Below, in pieces: positions 15,758-25,754 of a stretch of 46,643 bases of DNA. This stretch comes from an uncultured bacterium (GTDB lineage: Bacteria > Bacillota > Clostridia > Lachnospirales > Lachnospiraceae). A program made the translations under genes and the position numbers. How positions within the stretch are numbered: the stretch's first letter is position 1; each line of letters starts with the position of its first letter. The notes beneath the pieces are model-generated. The model saw only the letters and a list, made by a program, of their open reading frames with translations, made no database searches and was not told the origin of the DNA. The DNA is taken from NCBI GenBank assembly GCA_947175015.1, contig CAMWLE010000016.1, forward strand, positions 1 to 46,643, given 5' to 3'.

Positions 15758-18700
15758 ATGAATACAGCAATGATTTTTGCCATATTGGGGATTACAGAGA
15801 CAAAAGACGAGACCGCAATCCGCAATGCGTATCGTCAAAAGCTGACACAGCATAATCCGGAGGATGACCCTGAAGGTTTCCGACGCTTGCGGGAAGCCTA
15901 TGAACAAGCCCTAAGCCTGGCCAAGGAAAAGGATTCCGAAGATGCAGAAGAAGACAACACCCCTTCCGGGCTCTGGATGAAGCAGGCCGCAGATATTTAT
16001 TTTCATCTGTCAAAGCGGCTGGATGACAGCAAATGGCAGGCACTTTTGAAAGATGACATTTGTCTGGATCTGGAATATGGAGATGAGGTAAAATGGAAAC
16101 TTCTCTTCTTTCTCACCGATCATTATCGACTCAATGCCAGCACTTACCGCTTATTAGATGAGTTCTTCGATATTCAGAAGGATGCCGAAGCGCTGAAAGA
16201 ACATCTGCACGAAGGCTTTGTAGAGTATATGCTCCGCAAAATCCAGGATCTGGATGGAAAGGATGACTTCCCATACCAATGGGTGGAAGGACCTGACGAT
16301 GGGGATTATGATCAGTTCCAGAATACTCTGTACGAATTGGAGGAACTGATTTATAACAAAAAATGGGAAGAAGCCGAACAGACAGCCACCGCCATGGAAC
16401 AGCTTGGCATTCAACATCCCTATTATCGCCTTGCGAAAGTACAGCTTATGGCCGCAAAAGGTGATTTGAATGCAGCAGAAGAAGCGAAAACCCTGTTATC
16501 TCTTTATGAAGACAGTGCCAAGATTCAGGTGTTTGCTGCGGAAATTCTCTGGAACTGCGACAGACACGAAGAAGCCGGGGAGAATTTCCGCCGCCTGGAA
16601 GAAAAATTCGGCACTTACTATATCATAGAAAAATATCTCACCTTTTATGAAAAGGAACAGGGAAATCTCGCTGAGGCCATCAAGCATTGCTTTCTGGCGC
16701 AAAGAGATGTGGAAGATGAAGCTTTGGATTCCCTGCGTGAAGAACTGGACAAAGAATATATTGCGGAATGTGAAAATTCACTTGCTGACGGAACGCTCAC
16801 ACCAGAAGATGCTTCCGGACTGTGTACTTCTTATATCAGATTGAGCCGCAATCAGGAAGGCATTGATTTTCTGCAGAATCATCCGGAATATGCTGCGGAA
16901 ATGGAGCTTGTGCATAGATATCTTACCATTCTTCTCTATCAGGCCGGGAAAATGGAGGAAAGCGAACAGGAAAGCCGATTGTGGCAGCAGACAGCAGCAG
17001 CACAGATTGCCCAAGCGCAGGATATGGCATACGAAGCCCGGTGCATGACCTCATCACAGGAGACGGCCGCAGCCTCGCCCCAGGAAACAACATGCCAAAA
17101 TCTGAACCTTGAAGACATTAACAACAAGATAAAGGAATATCAATACGACATTTCCATAGCCTACACGTATCAGGCAAGAGCCTTCTGGAGCCTGGCAGAA
17201 CAGGCAGAGACAAAGGAATCCGCTGCTGCCTGGGGTACAAAGGCAGAGCAGGCCTTTGAGCAGGCTTTGGAATATACCCCTGACCATGTACCAATGCGCC
17301 AGGAATTTCTTGATTTGCTCATATTTGAAAAAGAATATGAAAAAGCTGTCGTGTTGGCAGACGAAATACTTGCCTTGGATAAGAACTGGTTTCCGGCATT
17401 GGTGCAGAAACAGAAAGCATGCTACGAGCTGGACCGCGCGCAGGATGTGGTAGATCTCTTCTACCAGGCCAAAGAGATTTACCCGAAGTTATCCAACATT
17501 TATGAACAGGCCGCAAAAGTTTTTATGGATTATGGACAATATCAAGATGCGGAAGGCATTCTGGCGCAGGCCAAAGAAGCCGAGGTGGAAAGCCCTGAAC
17601 TGGATCTGGCAGCACTCCATTGCGAGAGACTTCGCAGCAAGTCGGATGTGGCCTTTTTTGACGCCTTGCGAAAAGCCCAGACTTTACTTGAGAAATTCCA
17701 GGAAAACAACACAGACAACAAACATATCGCTGATCTTTACTATGAAATGGCAATCCTTGAAGACTGCCAATACTATGCGGAATTTATGCACCCGGGGAAA
17801 GCCGAGGAATACATAACGAAAGCAATAGACTTGAGGAAGAACGAACCCCTGGAAGATTATTGTGATTATTACTACGTCCAGGGATGTATCTTAAAAAATG
17901 CTGAAAAATACAGAGAAGCCCTGGACTCATACCGCATTTTTGCCGCCAATTACAAAATGACAGAAAACGCTGCCAGCAATATGGCCCAATGCCATGAAGC
18001 TCTGGAAGAATGGCAGGAAGCCATCAAGCTGTACAACCATATACTCAGTCTCAATCCTGAGCATACAACGGCCAACCGGAAAATCATGAATCTGTATAAG
18101 AAAATAGACAATGATAAAGACAGTATTCCGTCACTGCAAAAAGCTCTGCCCTATGCTGACCGCCAGATCGAACTGAATCCGGACAACCCTTCTGACTATT
18201 GGAACCGGGGAGTCATTTACCGAAGACTGGGACTTTTGGACAAAGCCATGGCAGATGCCGAACAGGCACTTAAATTAAATAAAAACTATTTTCTGGGATT
18301 AAATCTGAAGGGAAAGCTTCTCTTTTATCAGGGAAAATATGCACAGGCATTGTTCTACTTCAAGAAAGCTCTGTCAAATCTTGAACGTCCAAAGGAAAAC
18401 GGCAATGGTTTGGCCATATATTCCAATGCCATGAAAGTCTGTATGAAAATGGGGAAACCGGCCCAGGCAGAGGAATGGCTGCGAATGGGTATTGATACTC
18501 TTGAGGGCAATGATCAGACATGGTGCTACAAAACGCTTGCAGAACTCCGGAAAGAGCAGGGCGACCTTGATGAAGCGCTCCGTCTGTACCGGGAATCCTT
18601 CGACAAAGGAAATATATCAGAAGTCCTTTATCATGAACACTGCCTTACAGTCAAAACAGCCCGATGCCACGGAATGAGCCAGACAGAACTACAACAGTTC

Positions 18701-19321
18701 GAGCAGGAAGCCCTGACGCTTGCACAAAAATATGATTCTATAGAACTGTGGGAAACCCTCTCCGATATCCAATACTATTTTCTGCAGGATATGGAAAAAG
18801 CTCTTATTACGAAAAACAAAGTAATGGAAATGGCCGCAAAAGAAAATGATTGGTGGGAGCACATGGATAAACTGCTGGAACGAATGCAAATCCATTGGGA
18901 GCTGGGCAATGCGGAAGAAGTAGAGAAATTTGGACGTTACTATCTGCAGGCCATTCAAGAATATTTCTGTTATGGCACTGAAGAAATTCCGCCTGTGGAG
19001 CAATACCTGACACATCCTTATAACGGTCGTGAACATACCTGCGACATGGTTAAGTATTGGATCTTTACAGGTCAGATGGAACTGGCCAGGGAAGGATTGG
19101 AACGGTTGGGACAAATGTCTCCCTGTCTGGAATGCCGCAGTCAATCCTGTACCGCCTTGCCGTATGTACTTGCAATATACAATGAAGCACTGGGCAATTT
19201 GGAGCAAGCATACAAGTACTATCAGGCAAGCTTGGCAGTCCTGCCCAACAGCTACCTTGGACACTATAAAATCCGTCAGCTTGGTCAGAAGCTGGGATAT
19301 CCGGATAATAGCACGAAATAA
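15758..19321 (+). CDS. Large tetratricopeptide-repeat protein with a degenerate J-like domain
   Basis: 1187 aa from the ATG at 15758, behind GGAGGGATAACA; the in-frame start at 15704 lacks a site. Residues ~5-55 resemble a J domain ([24 protein letters not shown] ... [15 protein letters not shown]). However, the HPD tripeptide that stimulates DnaK is replaced by HNPED, so classic co-chaperone activity is unlikely. The rest is helical repeats: many TPR-like pairs, clearest at residues ~700-960 ([45 protein letters not shown]). No signal peptide or membrane segment is visible, so it is cytosolic. TPR arrays usually scaffold protein complexes; the partner is unknown. It stands alone as a plus-strand unit with its own promoter and a terminator hairpin. 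Confidence 0.8.
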   Translation: MNTAMIFAILGITETKDETAIRNAYRQKLTQHNPEDDPEGFRRLREAYEQALSLAKEKDSEDAEEDNTPSGLWMKQAADIYFHLSKRLDDSKWQALLKDDICLDLEYGDEVKWKLLFFLTDHYRLNASTYRLLDEFFDIQKDAEALKEHLHEGFVEYMLRKIQDLDGKDDFPYQWVEGPDDGDYDQFQNTLYELEELIYNKKWEEAEQTATAMEQLGIQHPYYRLAKVQLMAAKGDLNAAEEAKTLLSLYEDSAKIQVFAAEILWNCDRHEEAGENFRRLEEKFGTYYIIEKYLTFYEKEQGNLAEAIKHCFLAQRDVEDEALDSLREELDKEYIAECENSLADGTLTPEDASGLCTSYIRLSRNQEGIDFLQNHPEYAAEMELVHRYLTILLYQAGKMEESEQESRLWQQTAAAQIAQAQDMAYEARCMTSSQETAAASPQETTCQNLNLEDINNKIKEYQYDISIAYTYQARAFWSLAEQAETKESAAAWGTKAEQAFEQALEYTPDHVPMRQEFLDLLIFEKEYEKAVVLADEILALDKNWFPALVQKQKACYELDRAQDVVDLFYQAKEIYPKLSNIYEQAAKVFMDYGQYQDAEGILAQAKEAEVESPELDLAALHCERLRSKSDVAFFDALRKAQTLLEKFQENNTDNKHIADLYYEMAILEDCQYYAEFMHPGKAEEYITKAIDLRKNEPLEDYCDYYYVQGCILKNAEKYREALDSYRIFAANYKMTENAASNMAQCHEALEEWQEAIKLYNHILSLNPEHTTANRKIMNLYKKIDNDKDSIPSLQKALPYADRQIELNPDNPSDYWNRGVIYRRLGLLDKAMADAEQALKLNKNYFLGLNLKGKLLFYQGKYAQALFYFKKALSNLERPKENGNGLAIYSNAMKVCMKMGKPAQAEEWLRMGIDTLEGNDQTWCYKTLAELRKEQGDLDEALRLYRESFDKGNISEVLYHEHCLTVKTARCHGMSQTELQQFEQEALTLAQKYDSIELWETLSDIQYYFLQDMEKALITKNKVMEMAAKENDWWEHMDKLLERMQIHWELGNAEEVEKFGRYYLQAIQEYFCYGTEEIPPVEQYLTHPYNGREHTCDMVKYWIFTGQMELAREGLERLGQMSPCLECRSQSCTALPYVLAIYNEALGNLEQAYKYYQASLAVLPNSYLGHYKIRQLGQKLGYPDNSTK

Positions 19322-19419
19322 AATTCCCTGCGGCAGCATATATCGCCTACTTAGTACCCAACCATAGGTTGAATAAGTTGGGGAAATCAGGCTTACAACA
19401 TAAGATATTCGCCACAGAC

Positions 19420-19459
19420 AAACCAGGCATTGGAACAAACCTATTCCAATGCCTGGTTT
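19420..19459. terminator. Strong hairpin between TPR gene and prfA
   Basis: Perfect 16 bp stem AAACCAGGCATTGGAA / TTCCAATGCCTGGTTT with an 8 nt loop. It lies between converging genes and probably ends both transcripts. The rest of the gap, 19322-19419 and 19460-19631, shows no convincing gene; a 68-codon frame there lacks any support. Confidence 0.7.
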
Positions 19460-19631
19460 ACACTTCAGAAACTACTTTTATGAAACGAAAGAATACCCTT
19501 ATACCTCTTTATCGAGAGGGCTATACACATATACCTCCATAGACATCCATACCAAAGGTTATGCACTTGTATTGCTATGCACCACATGGCGTATATTGTG
19601 TCTGCGCTTCGGTCCTACGACCAAGCGGGAC

Positions 19632-20708
19632 TTAATTTTCTCCCATTTTTACTAACTTAGCCGCTTGGTCGGCGGCGATACAGGCATCTAAGATTTCCTG
19701 AATATCCCCGTTCATCACCTTATCCAGCTTGTAAATAGTCAGTCCGATACGGTGGTCTGTAACACGGCCTTGGGGAAAGTTATAGGTACGGATTTTCTCG
19801 GATCGGTCACCTGTTCCAATCTGGCTTCGGCGCAGCTCCGCCTCCGCATCATGCCTCTGTTGCTGTTCAATATCATACAGCTTCGACTTAAGCAAAGCAA
19901 ACGCCTTTGCCTTGTTCTGTATCTGAGATTTTTCGGTCTGACTGTACACCACAATACCCGTAGGGAAATGGGTCAGACGCACTGCGGAATCCGTTGTATT
20001 AACGCATTGTCCGCCATTACCGGATGCACGCATCACATCCACCCTGATATCCTTCTCATCAATCACAATATCAATATCCTCATCCACCTCCGGCATCACC
20101 GCCACGCTGATGGTAGAAGTGTGAATACGCCCGCCGCTCTCCGTCTCCGGTACCCGCTGTACACGATGCACACCGCTCTCATATTTCATTTTGGAATATG
20201 CACCCTGACCGGTAATGGCAAACTGCACTTCCTTCATACCGCCTATGCCAATCTCATCCACATTCAAAGTCTCCACTTTCCACCGCTGACTCTCCGCATA
20301 GTGCACATACATACGATAAATTTCCGCAGCAAACAATGCAGCCTCATCTCCGCCTGCACCTGCCCGAATTTCCACTATGACATTTTTATCGTCATTAGGG
20401 TCCTTAGGCAGCAGCAAAACCTTCAACGTCTGCTCTAATTCTTCCTCCCGTTTCCTGCTGTCATTCAAAGTCTCCTTGATCATCTCACGCATTTCTTCGT
20501 CATTCTCTTCTTCCAGCATAGCCAGGGAATCCTCAATGTCCTGCTTACACTTCTTATATTCCGTATAAGCCTCCACAAGAGGAAGCAAATCACTCTGCTC
20601 CTTCATCAGCTTGCGGAAACGATCCTGATTGTTCGCCACTGTGGGCTCATGGAGTTCACCCATAATTTCCTCATAACGTATCAATAAATCCTCTAATCTA
20701 TCAAACAT
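19632..20708 (-). CDS. prfA: Peptide chain release factor 1
   Basis: 358 aa, the usual length. RF1 recognises UAA and UAG and triggers peptide release. The catalytic GGQ lies at residues 232-234 within [18 protein letters not shown], and the motif [21 protein letters not shown] of class I factors follows. The N-terminal helical domain starts [15 protein letters not shown]. Its GGQ glutamine is the methylation target of PrmC, encoded immediately upstream (85 bp gap), so the pair is a functional operon. Confidence 0.97.
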   Translation of the reverse strand: MFDRLEDLLIRYEEIMGELHEPTVANNQDRFRKLMKEQSDLLPLVEAYTEYKKCKQDIEDSLAMLEEENDEEMREMIKETLNDSRKREEELEQTLKVLLLPKDPNDDKNVIVEIRAGAGGDEAALFAAEIYRMYVHYAESQRWKVETLNVDEIGIGGMKEVQFAITGQGAYSKMKYESGVHRVQRVPETESGGRIHTSTISVAVMPEVDEDIDIVIDEKDIRVDVMRASGNGGQCVNTTDSAVRLTHFPTGIVVYSQTEKSQIQNKAKAFALLKSKLYDIEQQQRHDAEAELRRSQIGTGDRSEKIRTYNFPQGRVTDHRIGLTIYKLDKVMNGDIQEILDACIAADQAAKLVKMGEN

Positions 20709-20792
20709 AGCCTTTCACATCCCTTCATTATAAAAAGCAACCATCCTTCACACTCTGTCAACTTGTCATTTACCATTTTTTACTTGCCGCTT

Positions 20793-21683
20793 TCACTTAC
20801 TCTTTTCCGATACCTGAAACCCCATAGTGCCAAACACCACCCTGTCCAGTCCCGCATAATCCTTCACCACATGAATATCCAAAAACCCCGCCTGCTCCAT
20901 GAGATTACTGACAGCTCCCGCCTGCTCCTGACCGATTTCAAAAAATAACATACCTCCACCAAACAGATATTCCCGGCACCTATCCAGAATTCTCCGATAA
21001 AAAAGAAGACCGTCACAGCCCCCGTCCAATGCCAGATAAGGCTCATATTGTCCCACCTCCGGCATCAAATTCTCCATGGCCTCACTGCTGACATACGGCG
21101 GATTAGACACAATCACATCAAATTTTCCTTCCACTGCCTGAAATAAATCGCTTTGAAGAAAACGTATTCTTCCAAATCCCTCTTCCGCATCCACGGCACT
21201 TTGCTTCGGCAGAAGCTTCTCACTGTTCCGCCTGGCCACTGCCAATGCGTCCCCGGAAATATCTACGCCCAATCCGTCACAATGATTGGTATAGTGAAGC
21301 AAGCTAATCAAAATACAGCCTGAACCGGTACACATATCCAGCACACGCATCCCGTCATGAAGATTCTTAAGCACTTCCTCCACCAGAACTTCCGTATCCT
21401 GTCTGGGAATCAGCACATGAGAATCCACATAGAAATCCAATCCCATAAAATTCTGAATTCCTGTCAGATATTGCAGCGGAATCCTTTTCCTGCGTTTGTT
21501 GATCAAATCTTCATAAATGTCCTGCTCATCCAATTCTATCTCCCTGTCCCCATGCACCAGAAGATCATTTCGATTCGTATTGCAGACATATTCCAACAGC
21601 AGTCTGGCATCCAATTCTGCCTCCACGACACCTGCCGAATCCAAACTCCTCTTCCCCTGATCATACAATTCCCTATAAGTCAT
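20793..21683 (-). CDS. prmC: Release factor glutamine methyltransferase
   Basis: 296 aa from the ATG at 21681-21683, eight bases after AGGAG; a start at 21719 would overlap the preceding gene. The enzyme methylates the GGQ glutamine of RF1 and RF2 using S-adenosylmethionine. An N-terminal helical domain is followed by the Rossmann methyltransferase: MRVLDMCTGSGCILISLL (SAM motif I) and the catalytic NPPY at residues 194-197. It sits between a DUF1385 gene and prfA. Confidence 0.95.
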   Translation of the reverse strand: MTYRELYDQGKRSLDSAGVVEAELDARLLLEYVCNTNRNDLLVHGDREIELDEQDIYEDLINKRRKRIPLQYLTGIQNFMGLDFYVDSHVLIPRQDTEVLVEEVLKNLHDGMRVLDMCTGSGCILISLLHYTNHCDGLGVDISGDALAVARRNSEKLLPKQSAVDAEEGFGRIRFLQSDLFQAVEGKFDVIVSNPPYVSSEAMENLMPEVGQYEPYLALDGGCDGLLFYRRILDRCREYLFGGGMLFFEIGQEQAGAVSNLMEQAGFLDIHVVKDYAGLDRVVFGTMGFQVSEKSK

Positions 21684-21715
21684 AATGACTACTCCTACTA
21701 ATACTATACTGCGAT

Positions 21716-22678
21716 TCAAATCTTCTTTGCACTGACTGTCGCCGCTTCCAGTTCTTCCTCTCTATAACCGAAAGTATCCTGCAGATACTTCCTCCAATCA
21801 AACACTGCTTCTACCGCAGCAATTGCAACCTCCACCATCTTCTCATCCGGTTCCTTAGTGGTTAGTCTCTGCACCGCCATCCCTGGGGCCGAAATGATTC
21901 TCACTAAAATATTGTCAGAGCGTCCTGCCAGCCTGATAATCTCATAAGAAATGCCGGCCACTACAGGCATCAGCAAAATACGAAGCACCACCCGCACAGC
22001 CACATTATCCACACGAATAAAAAAGAATAATACAATACTCACCAATAGTACAAAAAAGATGAAACTGGTTCCGCATCGTCTATGGAGCCTGGAACTACGC
22101 ATGACATTCTTCACTGTCAAAGGTCTGCCTCTCTCAATACAGTTAATGCACTTGTGCTCCGCACCATGATACCGATACAGCCGCCTGATATCTTTCATGA
22201 AACCAATACTGCATACATAGATGATAAAGATAATAATGCGAAGCACCCCTTCCACAATGGCTATCAAGGATTGGTTCCGCACAAAACCATTCAGCCTGGA
22301 AGCAATATAATAAGGCAACACAACAAAAATGCCGATTGCCAATGCAAACGAAATACAGGTAATCAATGCTGTGATCAGCCCTTCTCCGGCACCACTTTTC
22401 CCCTTCCCGTCATCTTCCCCTTCCTCCACAGACGCGGAGTAATTCAGACATTTCATTCCAAGTACAAGAGAATCTATAAAATTAAAAATCCCCCTGATAA
22501 AAGGAATCTTCTTAATCACATTTCCGTCCAATAATCCATGATAATTATCCTGCTCTATGGCAATCTTATGGTTAGATTTTCTCACAGCAACAGCATATTT
22601 CTCTCCGTTTTTCATCATAATACCTTCCAGTACGGCCTGTCCGCCGATCCCGGAATAGTGATTTCTCTTACTCGCCAT
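21716..22678 (-). CDS. DUF1385 (YqhQ-like) membrane protein
   Basis: 320 aa, ATG at 22676-22678 after GGGAG. The family signature GIGGQAVLEGIMMKNGEKYAVAVRK opens the protein. About four to five membrane helices follow (ITALITCISFALAIGIFVVLPYY; SLIAIVEGVLRIIIFIIYV; FIFFVLLVSIVLFFFI), with the conserved YRYHGAEHKCINCIERG segment between them. Function is unknown across the family. The neighbourhood rpmE - DUF1385 - prmC - prfA is conserved in clostridia, which suggests a link to translation but does not prove one. Confidence 0.9.
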   Translation of the reverse strand: MASKRNHYSGIGGQAVLEGIMMKNGEKYAVAVRKSNHKIAIEQDNYHGLLDGNVIKKIPFIRGIFNFIDSLVLGMKCLNYSASVEEGEDDGKGKSGAGEGLITALITCISFALAIGIFVVLPYYIASRLNGFVRNQSLIAIVEGVLRIIIFIIYVCSIGFMKDIRRLYRYHGAEHKCINCIERGRPLTVKNVMRSSRLHRRCGTSFIFFVLLVSIVLFFFIRVDNVAVRVVLRILLMPVVAGISYEIIRLAGRSDNILVRIISAPGMAVQRLTTKEPDEKMVEVAIAAVEAVFDWRKYLQDTFGYREEELEAATVSAKKI

Positions 22679-22829
22679 AATAATTACTCTCCCAATGAAT
22701 ACTTCCTCTCACACTTCCCGCCATGCCGCCTTCGGCAGCGCAAACAATTCATGAACTGGTGCAAATCCGGAAGAATGTATGCCGCCAATAGCGTCAGTGC
22801 CTCTGCAAGAGGCGCAAACAATCCGTAAC

Positions 22830-22863
22830 AAAAAGGTTGAGATACAAGCACCTCAACCTTTTT
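22830..22863 (-). terminator. Intrinsic terminator after rpmE
   Basis: Minus-strand stem AAAAAGGTTGAG / CTCAACCTTTTT with a 10 nt loop; the 3' arm ends in five T. It lies eight bases past the rpmE stop codon and should separate rpmE from the DUF1385-prmC-prfA unit, at least partly. The 150 bp from here to the DUF1385 start show no clear promoter. Confidence 0.85.
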
Positions 22864-22870
22864 GCGATTC

Positions 22871-23071
22871 CTATTTAACGCCATATTTCTTGTTGAACTT
22901 CTCAATACGTCCGTCGGCTCTTGCTGTCTTCTGCTGCCCAGTGTAGAATGAATGGCACTTGGAACAAACTTCAACGTGAATCTCAGGCTTAGTGGAGCCG
23001 GTCACAAAAGTATTACCGCAGTTGCAGGTCACGGTTGCCTGATAATACTGTGGATGGATTCCTTCTTTCAT
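22871..23071 (-). CDS. rpmE: 50S ribosomal protein L31, zinc-binding type
   Basis: 66 aa from the ATG at 23069-23071, after AGAGGTGAG; a GTG three codons upstream overlaps the site. The four zinc ligands of the C+ type are visible as CNCGNTF and [10 protein letters not shown], so this is the zinc form rather than the zinc-starvation paralogue. The C-terminus [13 protein letters not shown] is typical. It is transcribed from its own promoter after rho. Confidence 0.95.
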   Translation of the reverse strand: MKEGIHPQYYQATVTCNCGNTFVTGSTKPEIHVEVCSKCHSFYTGQQKTARADGRIEKFNKKYGVK

Positions 23072-23105
23072 CTTTCTCACCTCTCTATAATACTTACAAT
23101 CGTAT

Positions 23106-23135
23106 TTGCGTTACTTTCCAACCCATTTAACGCAA
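23106..23135 (-). promoter_or_regulatory. Hairpin in the rpmE 5' leader
   Basis: Perfect 8 bp arms TTGCGTTA (23128-23135 on the minus strand read first as TTGCGTTA) and TAACGCAA (23106-23113), 14 nt loop, about 35 nt before the rpmE start. Autoregulatory L31 leaders are known in Firmicutes; whether this hairpin belongs to that class was not tested. Confidence 0.45.
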
Positions 23136-23250
23136 CATCCCGGAAAACCATCTACACCTATTCCGTGTCGACAACTCTCCAATCAGGTTGAATCGTAAAA
23201 TATTTGTCGTTCTCATCCGCACTGCTTATGGAACCACAAACAGCGATATT

Positions 23251-23279
23251 ATTGTATCATATGAATGATAAAGGCGCAA
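23251..23279 (-). promoter_or_regulatory. rpmE promoter
   Basis: Minus strand -35 TTGCGC (23274-23279), 17 bp spacer, extended -10 TGATACAAT with TACAAT at 23251-23256. It implies a leader of about 170 nt. Confidence 0.65.
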
Positions 23280-23287
23280 GTCCTATT

Positions 23288-25108
23288 TTAAATAAATTTG
23301 TTTCTTTTTACCATTTGAACGAAATCATTGTTACTTCTTGTCTTAGAGAACATATCAAGAATACGATCCGTCGCTTCATCTGCCTTCATGCCGTTCAGCG
23401 CCTTGCGCATGATATTAATCGCCTCCAGCTCTTCACTTGTCAACAGCAAATCTTCCCTTCTGGTGCCGGATTTTGCCAGGTCAATGGCAGGGAAGATACG
23501 TTTCTCGGAAAGCTTCCGATCCAAAATCATCTCCATATTGCCGGTACCTTTGAATTCCTCATAGATCACATCATCCATTTTGCTGCCGGTATCCACCAAC
23601 GCCGTAGCAAGAATTGTCAAACTGCCTCCCTCACGCATATTTCTGGCCGCTCCGAAAAATCTCTTTGGCATATGCAGCGCTGCCGGGTCAAGACCACCGG
23701 AAAGTGTACGTCCGCTGGGCGGAACTACCAGGTTATATGCTCTGGCCAGACGCGTAATACTGTCTAACAGGATAATCACATCCTTTTTATGTTCCACCAG
23801 ACGTTTTGCGCGTTCAATCACCATTTCAGAAACTCTTTTATGATGTTCCGGCAATTCGTCGAAAGTAGAATAAATCACCTCTACATTGGTTCCGCTGATT
23901 GCCTCCTTAATATCTGTCACCTCTTCAGGACGTTCATCAATTAACAGGATCAGCATATGCACATCCGGATTCGTGCGCAGAATGGATTTTGCCACTTCCT
24001 TCAGCAAAGTGGTCTTACCAGCCTTGGGCGGTGACACGATCATACCACGCTGTCCCTTACCTACCGGACTTACCAGATCCATAACTCTCATGGCCACACT
24101 GCTGCCTGGTGTCTCCAGCCGAATACGCTCATTCGGGAAAATCGGTGTCATATTCTCAAATCCCTTGCGCTTCGCGGCTTCCTCAGTGGTGTAACCATTA
24201 ATGGTACGGATAAACAGCAATGCGCTGAACTTTTCCTGTTGGGTCTTAATACGCTTATTGCCGCGCAGAATATCCCCTGTCTTCAACCCAAAACGCCGAA
24301 TCTGGCTGGGCGCAACATAGACATCATTCTCACCGGGCAGATAATTCTCACAGCGGATAAAACCATATCCATCCGGCATAACTTCCAAAATACCGCTGGC
24401 CTCTTCGCCGCTATCCAGTTCTTTCGGATATGTCTTCTCGTCATAGACCTCATTGGAACGATTGGGCCGGGCGGCTCCCTGCGCATCTGCTCTGGAGGCT
24501 GAAGTATCCACTCTCGCACCCGATGTATCCGCTCTGGTTCCAGGCGCTTCCGTTCTTGCACCTGATGTATCCGTTCTGGTTCCAGGCGCTTCCGCTCTTG
24601 CACTTGATGTATCCGCTCTGGTTCCAGGCGCTTCCGTTCTTGCACTCGATGTATCGGACTTTAACACAGCTTCCGCCCTGGATACCTCTTCACTCTTCTG
24701 ATTGTTTTCAGGCTGTACCATTGCCTCCGCCTTATAGCTGTTCTCATTCATAACAGCACTTTGAGGTCTTTCATTGTGTTCCTGCTGTGTTGTTGCAAAT
24801 TTCTTAACAATAGTACGTTTGTGAGCAGTTTTAGAAGCATTCTCAGCAGCCGGCTGCTTCTCCTCACTTTTCGCAGTGCTGCTTTTCTTTTCACTCTTTG
24901 CGGCATCAGCTTTCTTCTCGCTCTTCACAGCATCAGCCTTCTTCTCACTCTTTGCGGCACTTTTTTCCTCTCCTTCCAGTCTCGCATCTTCTGCCAGCAT
25001 AGCTTCTACCAGCTCAGCTTTTTTCATGGAAGATGTACCTTTCAACCCACGCACCTTCGCAAGTTCCCTTAACTGTACAAGTGCCAGTGATTCATACTTT
25101 TCTCTCAT
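23288..25108 (-). CDS. rho: Transcription termination factor Rho with a long low-complexity insertion
   Basis: 606 aa; ATG at 25106-25108 follows AGGAGG. Rho is the hexameric RNA helicase that ends transcription. Residues 1-38 form the Rho_N helical domain ([29 protein letters not shown]). Residues ~40-215 are low complexity: Lys/Ala/Glu repeats (KSEKKAD units) and four 14-residue repeats such as [14 protein letters not shown]. From ~225 comes the RNA-binding cold-shock-like domain ([19 protein letters not shown]), then the ATPase with Walker A PPKAGKTT (Lys365) and [12 protein letters not shown]. Such insertions occur in Rho of some Actinobacteria and Clostridia, where they bind RNA or drive condensation; that role here is inferred. 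A -10-like TATAAT lies at 25215-25220. Confidence 0.96.
   Translation of the reverse strand: MREKYESLALVQLRELAKVRGLKGTSSMKKAELVEAMLAEDARLEGEEKSAAKSEKKADAVKSEKKADAAKSEKKSSTAKSEEKQPAAENASKTAHKRTIVKKFATTQQEHNERPQSAVMNENSYKAEAMVQPENNQKSEEVSRAEAVLKSDTSSARTEAPGTRADTSSARAEAPGTRTDTSGARTEAPGTRADTSGARVDTSASRADAQGAARPNRSNEVYDEKTYPKELDSGEEASGILEVMPDGYGFIRCENYLPGENDVYVAPSQIRRFGLKTGDILRGNKRIKTQQEKFSALLFIRTINGYTTEEAAKRKGFENMTPIFPNERIRLETPGSSVAMRVMDLVSPVGKGQRGMIVSPPKAGKTTLLKEVAKSILRTNPDVHMLILLIDERPEEVTDIKEAISGTNVEVIYSTFDELPEHHKRVSEMVIERAKRLVEHKKDVIILLDSITRLARAYNLVVPPSGRTLSGGLDPAALHMPKRFFGAARNMREGGSLTILATALVDTGSKMDDVIYEEFKGTGNMEMILDRKLSEKRIFPAIDLAKSGTRREDLLLTSEELEAINIMRKALNGMKADEATDRILDMFSKTRSNNDFVQMVKRNKFI
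24484..24656 (-). repeat. In-frame 42 bp tandem repeats in rho
   Basis: About four units of 42 bp encode 14-residue repeats with the pattern R-T/A-E-A-P-G-T then R-A/T-D-T-S-S/G-A. Unit-to-unit differences are mostly single bases. Copy number is likely to vary between strains. Confidence 0.8.
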
Positions 25109-25266
25109 AAATTCCTCCTGATTTTGAAAGCATCATAAAATAAAATGGGGGTCACAGCCAGATCTTCATTGACGTGCTTCCTTGATTCATGATTGAACAC
25201 CATGTCTGAACTCTATTATAATACAAATTTTGTAAAATAGGAAGTCCTAAATTAAAAACCCTTGTT

Positions 25267-25668
25267 CTAACCATTCTGTATCATAATTACATACCGCCCG
25301 TCAATATACTCAAATCCATTTTGACGATAATATTGAATCAACGGTTCGTTTTCAGCAATCAAAATAATGTACAGAAATGATTTATACTTTTCCTTAATTC
25401 TGCGCAGCAGCTCTTTTCCGATTCCCATTCCCTGATATTCCGGATTGACACATAAATAATGCACATATGCCGTCAATTCATCGTCATCAATGGCATTTAC
25501 AAGCCCTACCAGCTTATCCTGGTCCCATGCAGTAAATACGGTCTCACAATGATCCAACGCTCTCTTCAACCTGTCCGGATATTTTGCCGACAGCCAATTT
25601 ACTGATTGAAATAATTCCTGTAAATCACTTGCAGAAAAATCTTTTTCATCCCTATATGTAATCGTCAT
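25267..25668 (-). CDS. GNAT family N-acetyltransferase
   Basis: 133 aa, close to a minimal GNAT domain. Acetyl-CoA binding motif A is visible as VHYLCVNPEYQGMGIGKELLRRIKEKY (Q-x-x-G-x-G/A), preceded by the strand LVGLVNAIDDDELTAYV and followed by ENEPLIQYYRQNGFEYIDGR. Substrate unknown. It lies upstream of rho on the same strand with a 158 bp gap that holds the likely rho promoter. Confidence 0.88.
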   Translation of the reverse strand: MTITYRDEKDFSASDLQELFQSVNWLSAKYPDRLKRALDHCETVFTAWDQDKLVGLVNAIDDDELTAYVHYLCVNPEYQGMGIGKELLRRIKEKYKSFLYIILIAENEPLIQYYRQNGFEYIDGRYVIMIQNG

Positions 25669-25754
25669 AACTGATACCTCTGTTAATTCTCTATTCCTTT
25701 CTTATATTTCTTTATTGATACTCATGGTCACTCAAATCTATCATTTTATCCGAT

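Noticed and set aside
19449..19655. 68-codon plus-strand frame between the TPR gene and prfA
   Set aside because: Starts inside the terminator hairpin, no ribosome site, runs into prfA antisense.
22684..22974. 96-codon minus-strand frame overlapping rpmE
   Set aside because: It runs out of frame through rpmE and its terminator, with no ribosome site; the part after the terminator is under 50 codons.
24484..24656. CRISPR-like array in rho
   Set aside because: The 42 bp units are contiguous, in frame and without spacers.
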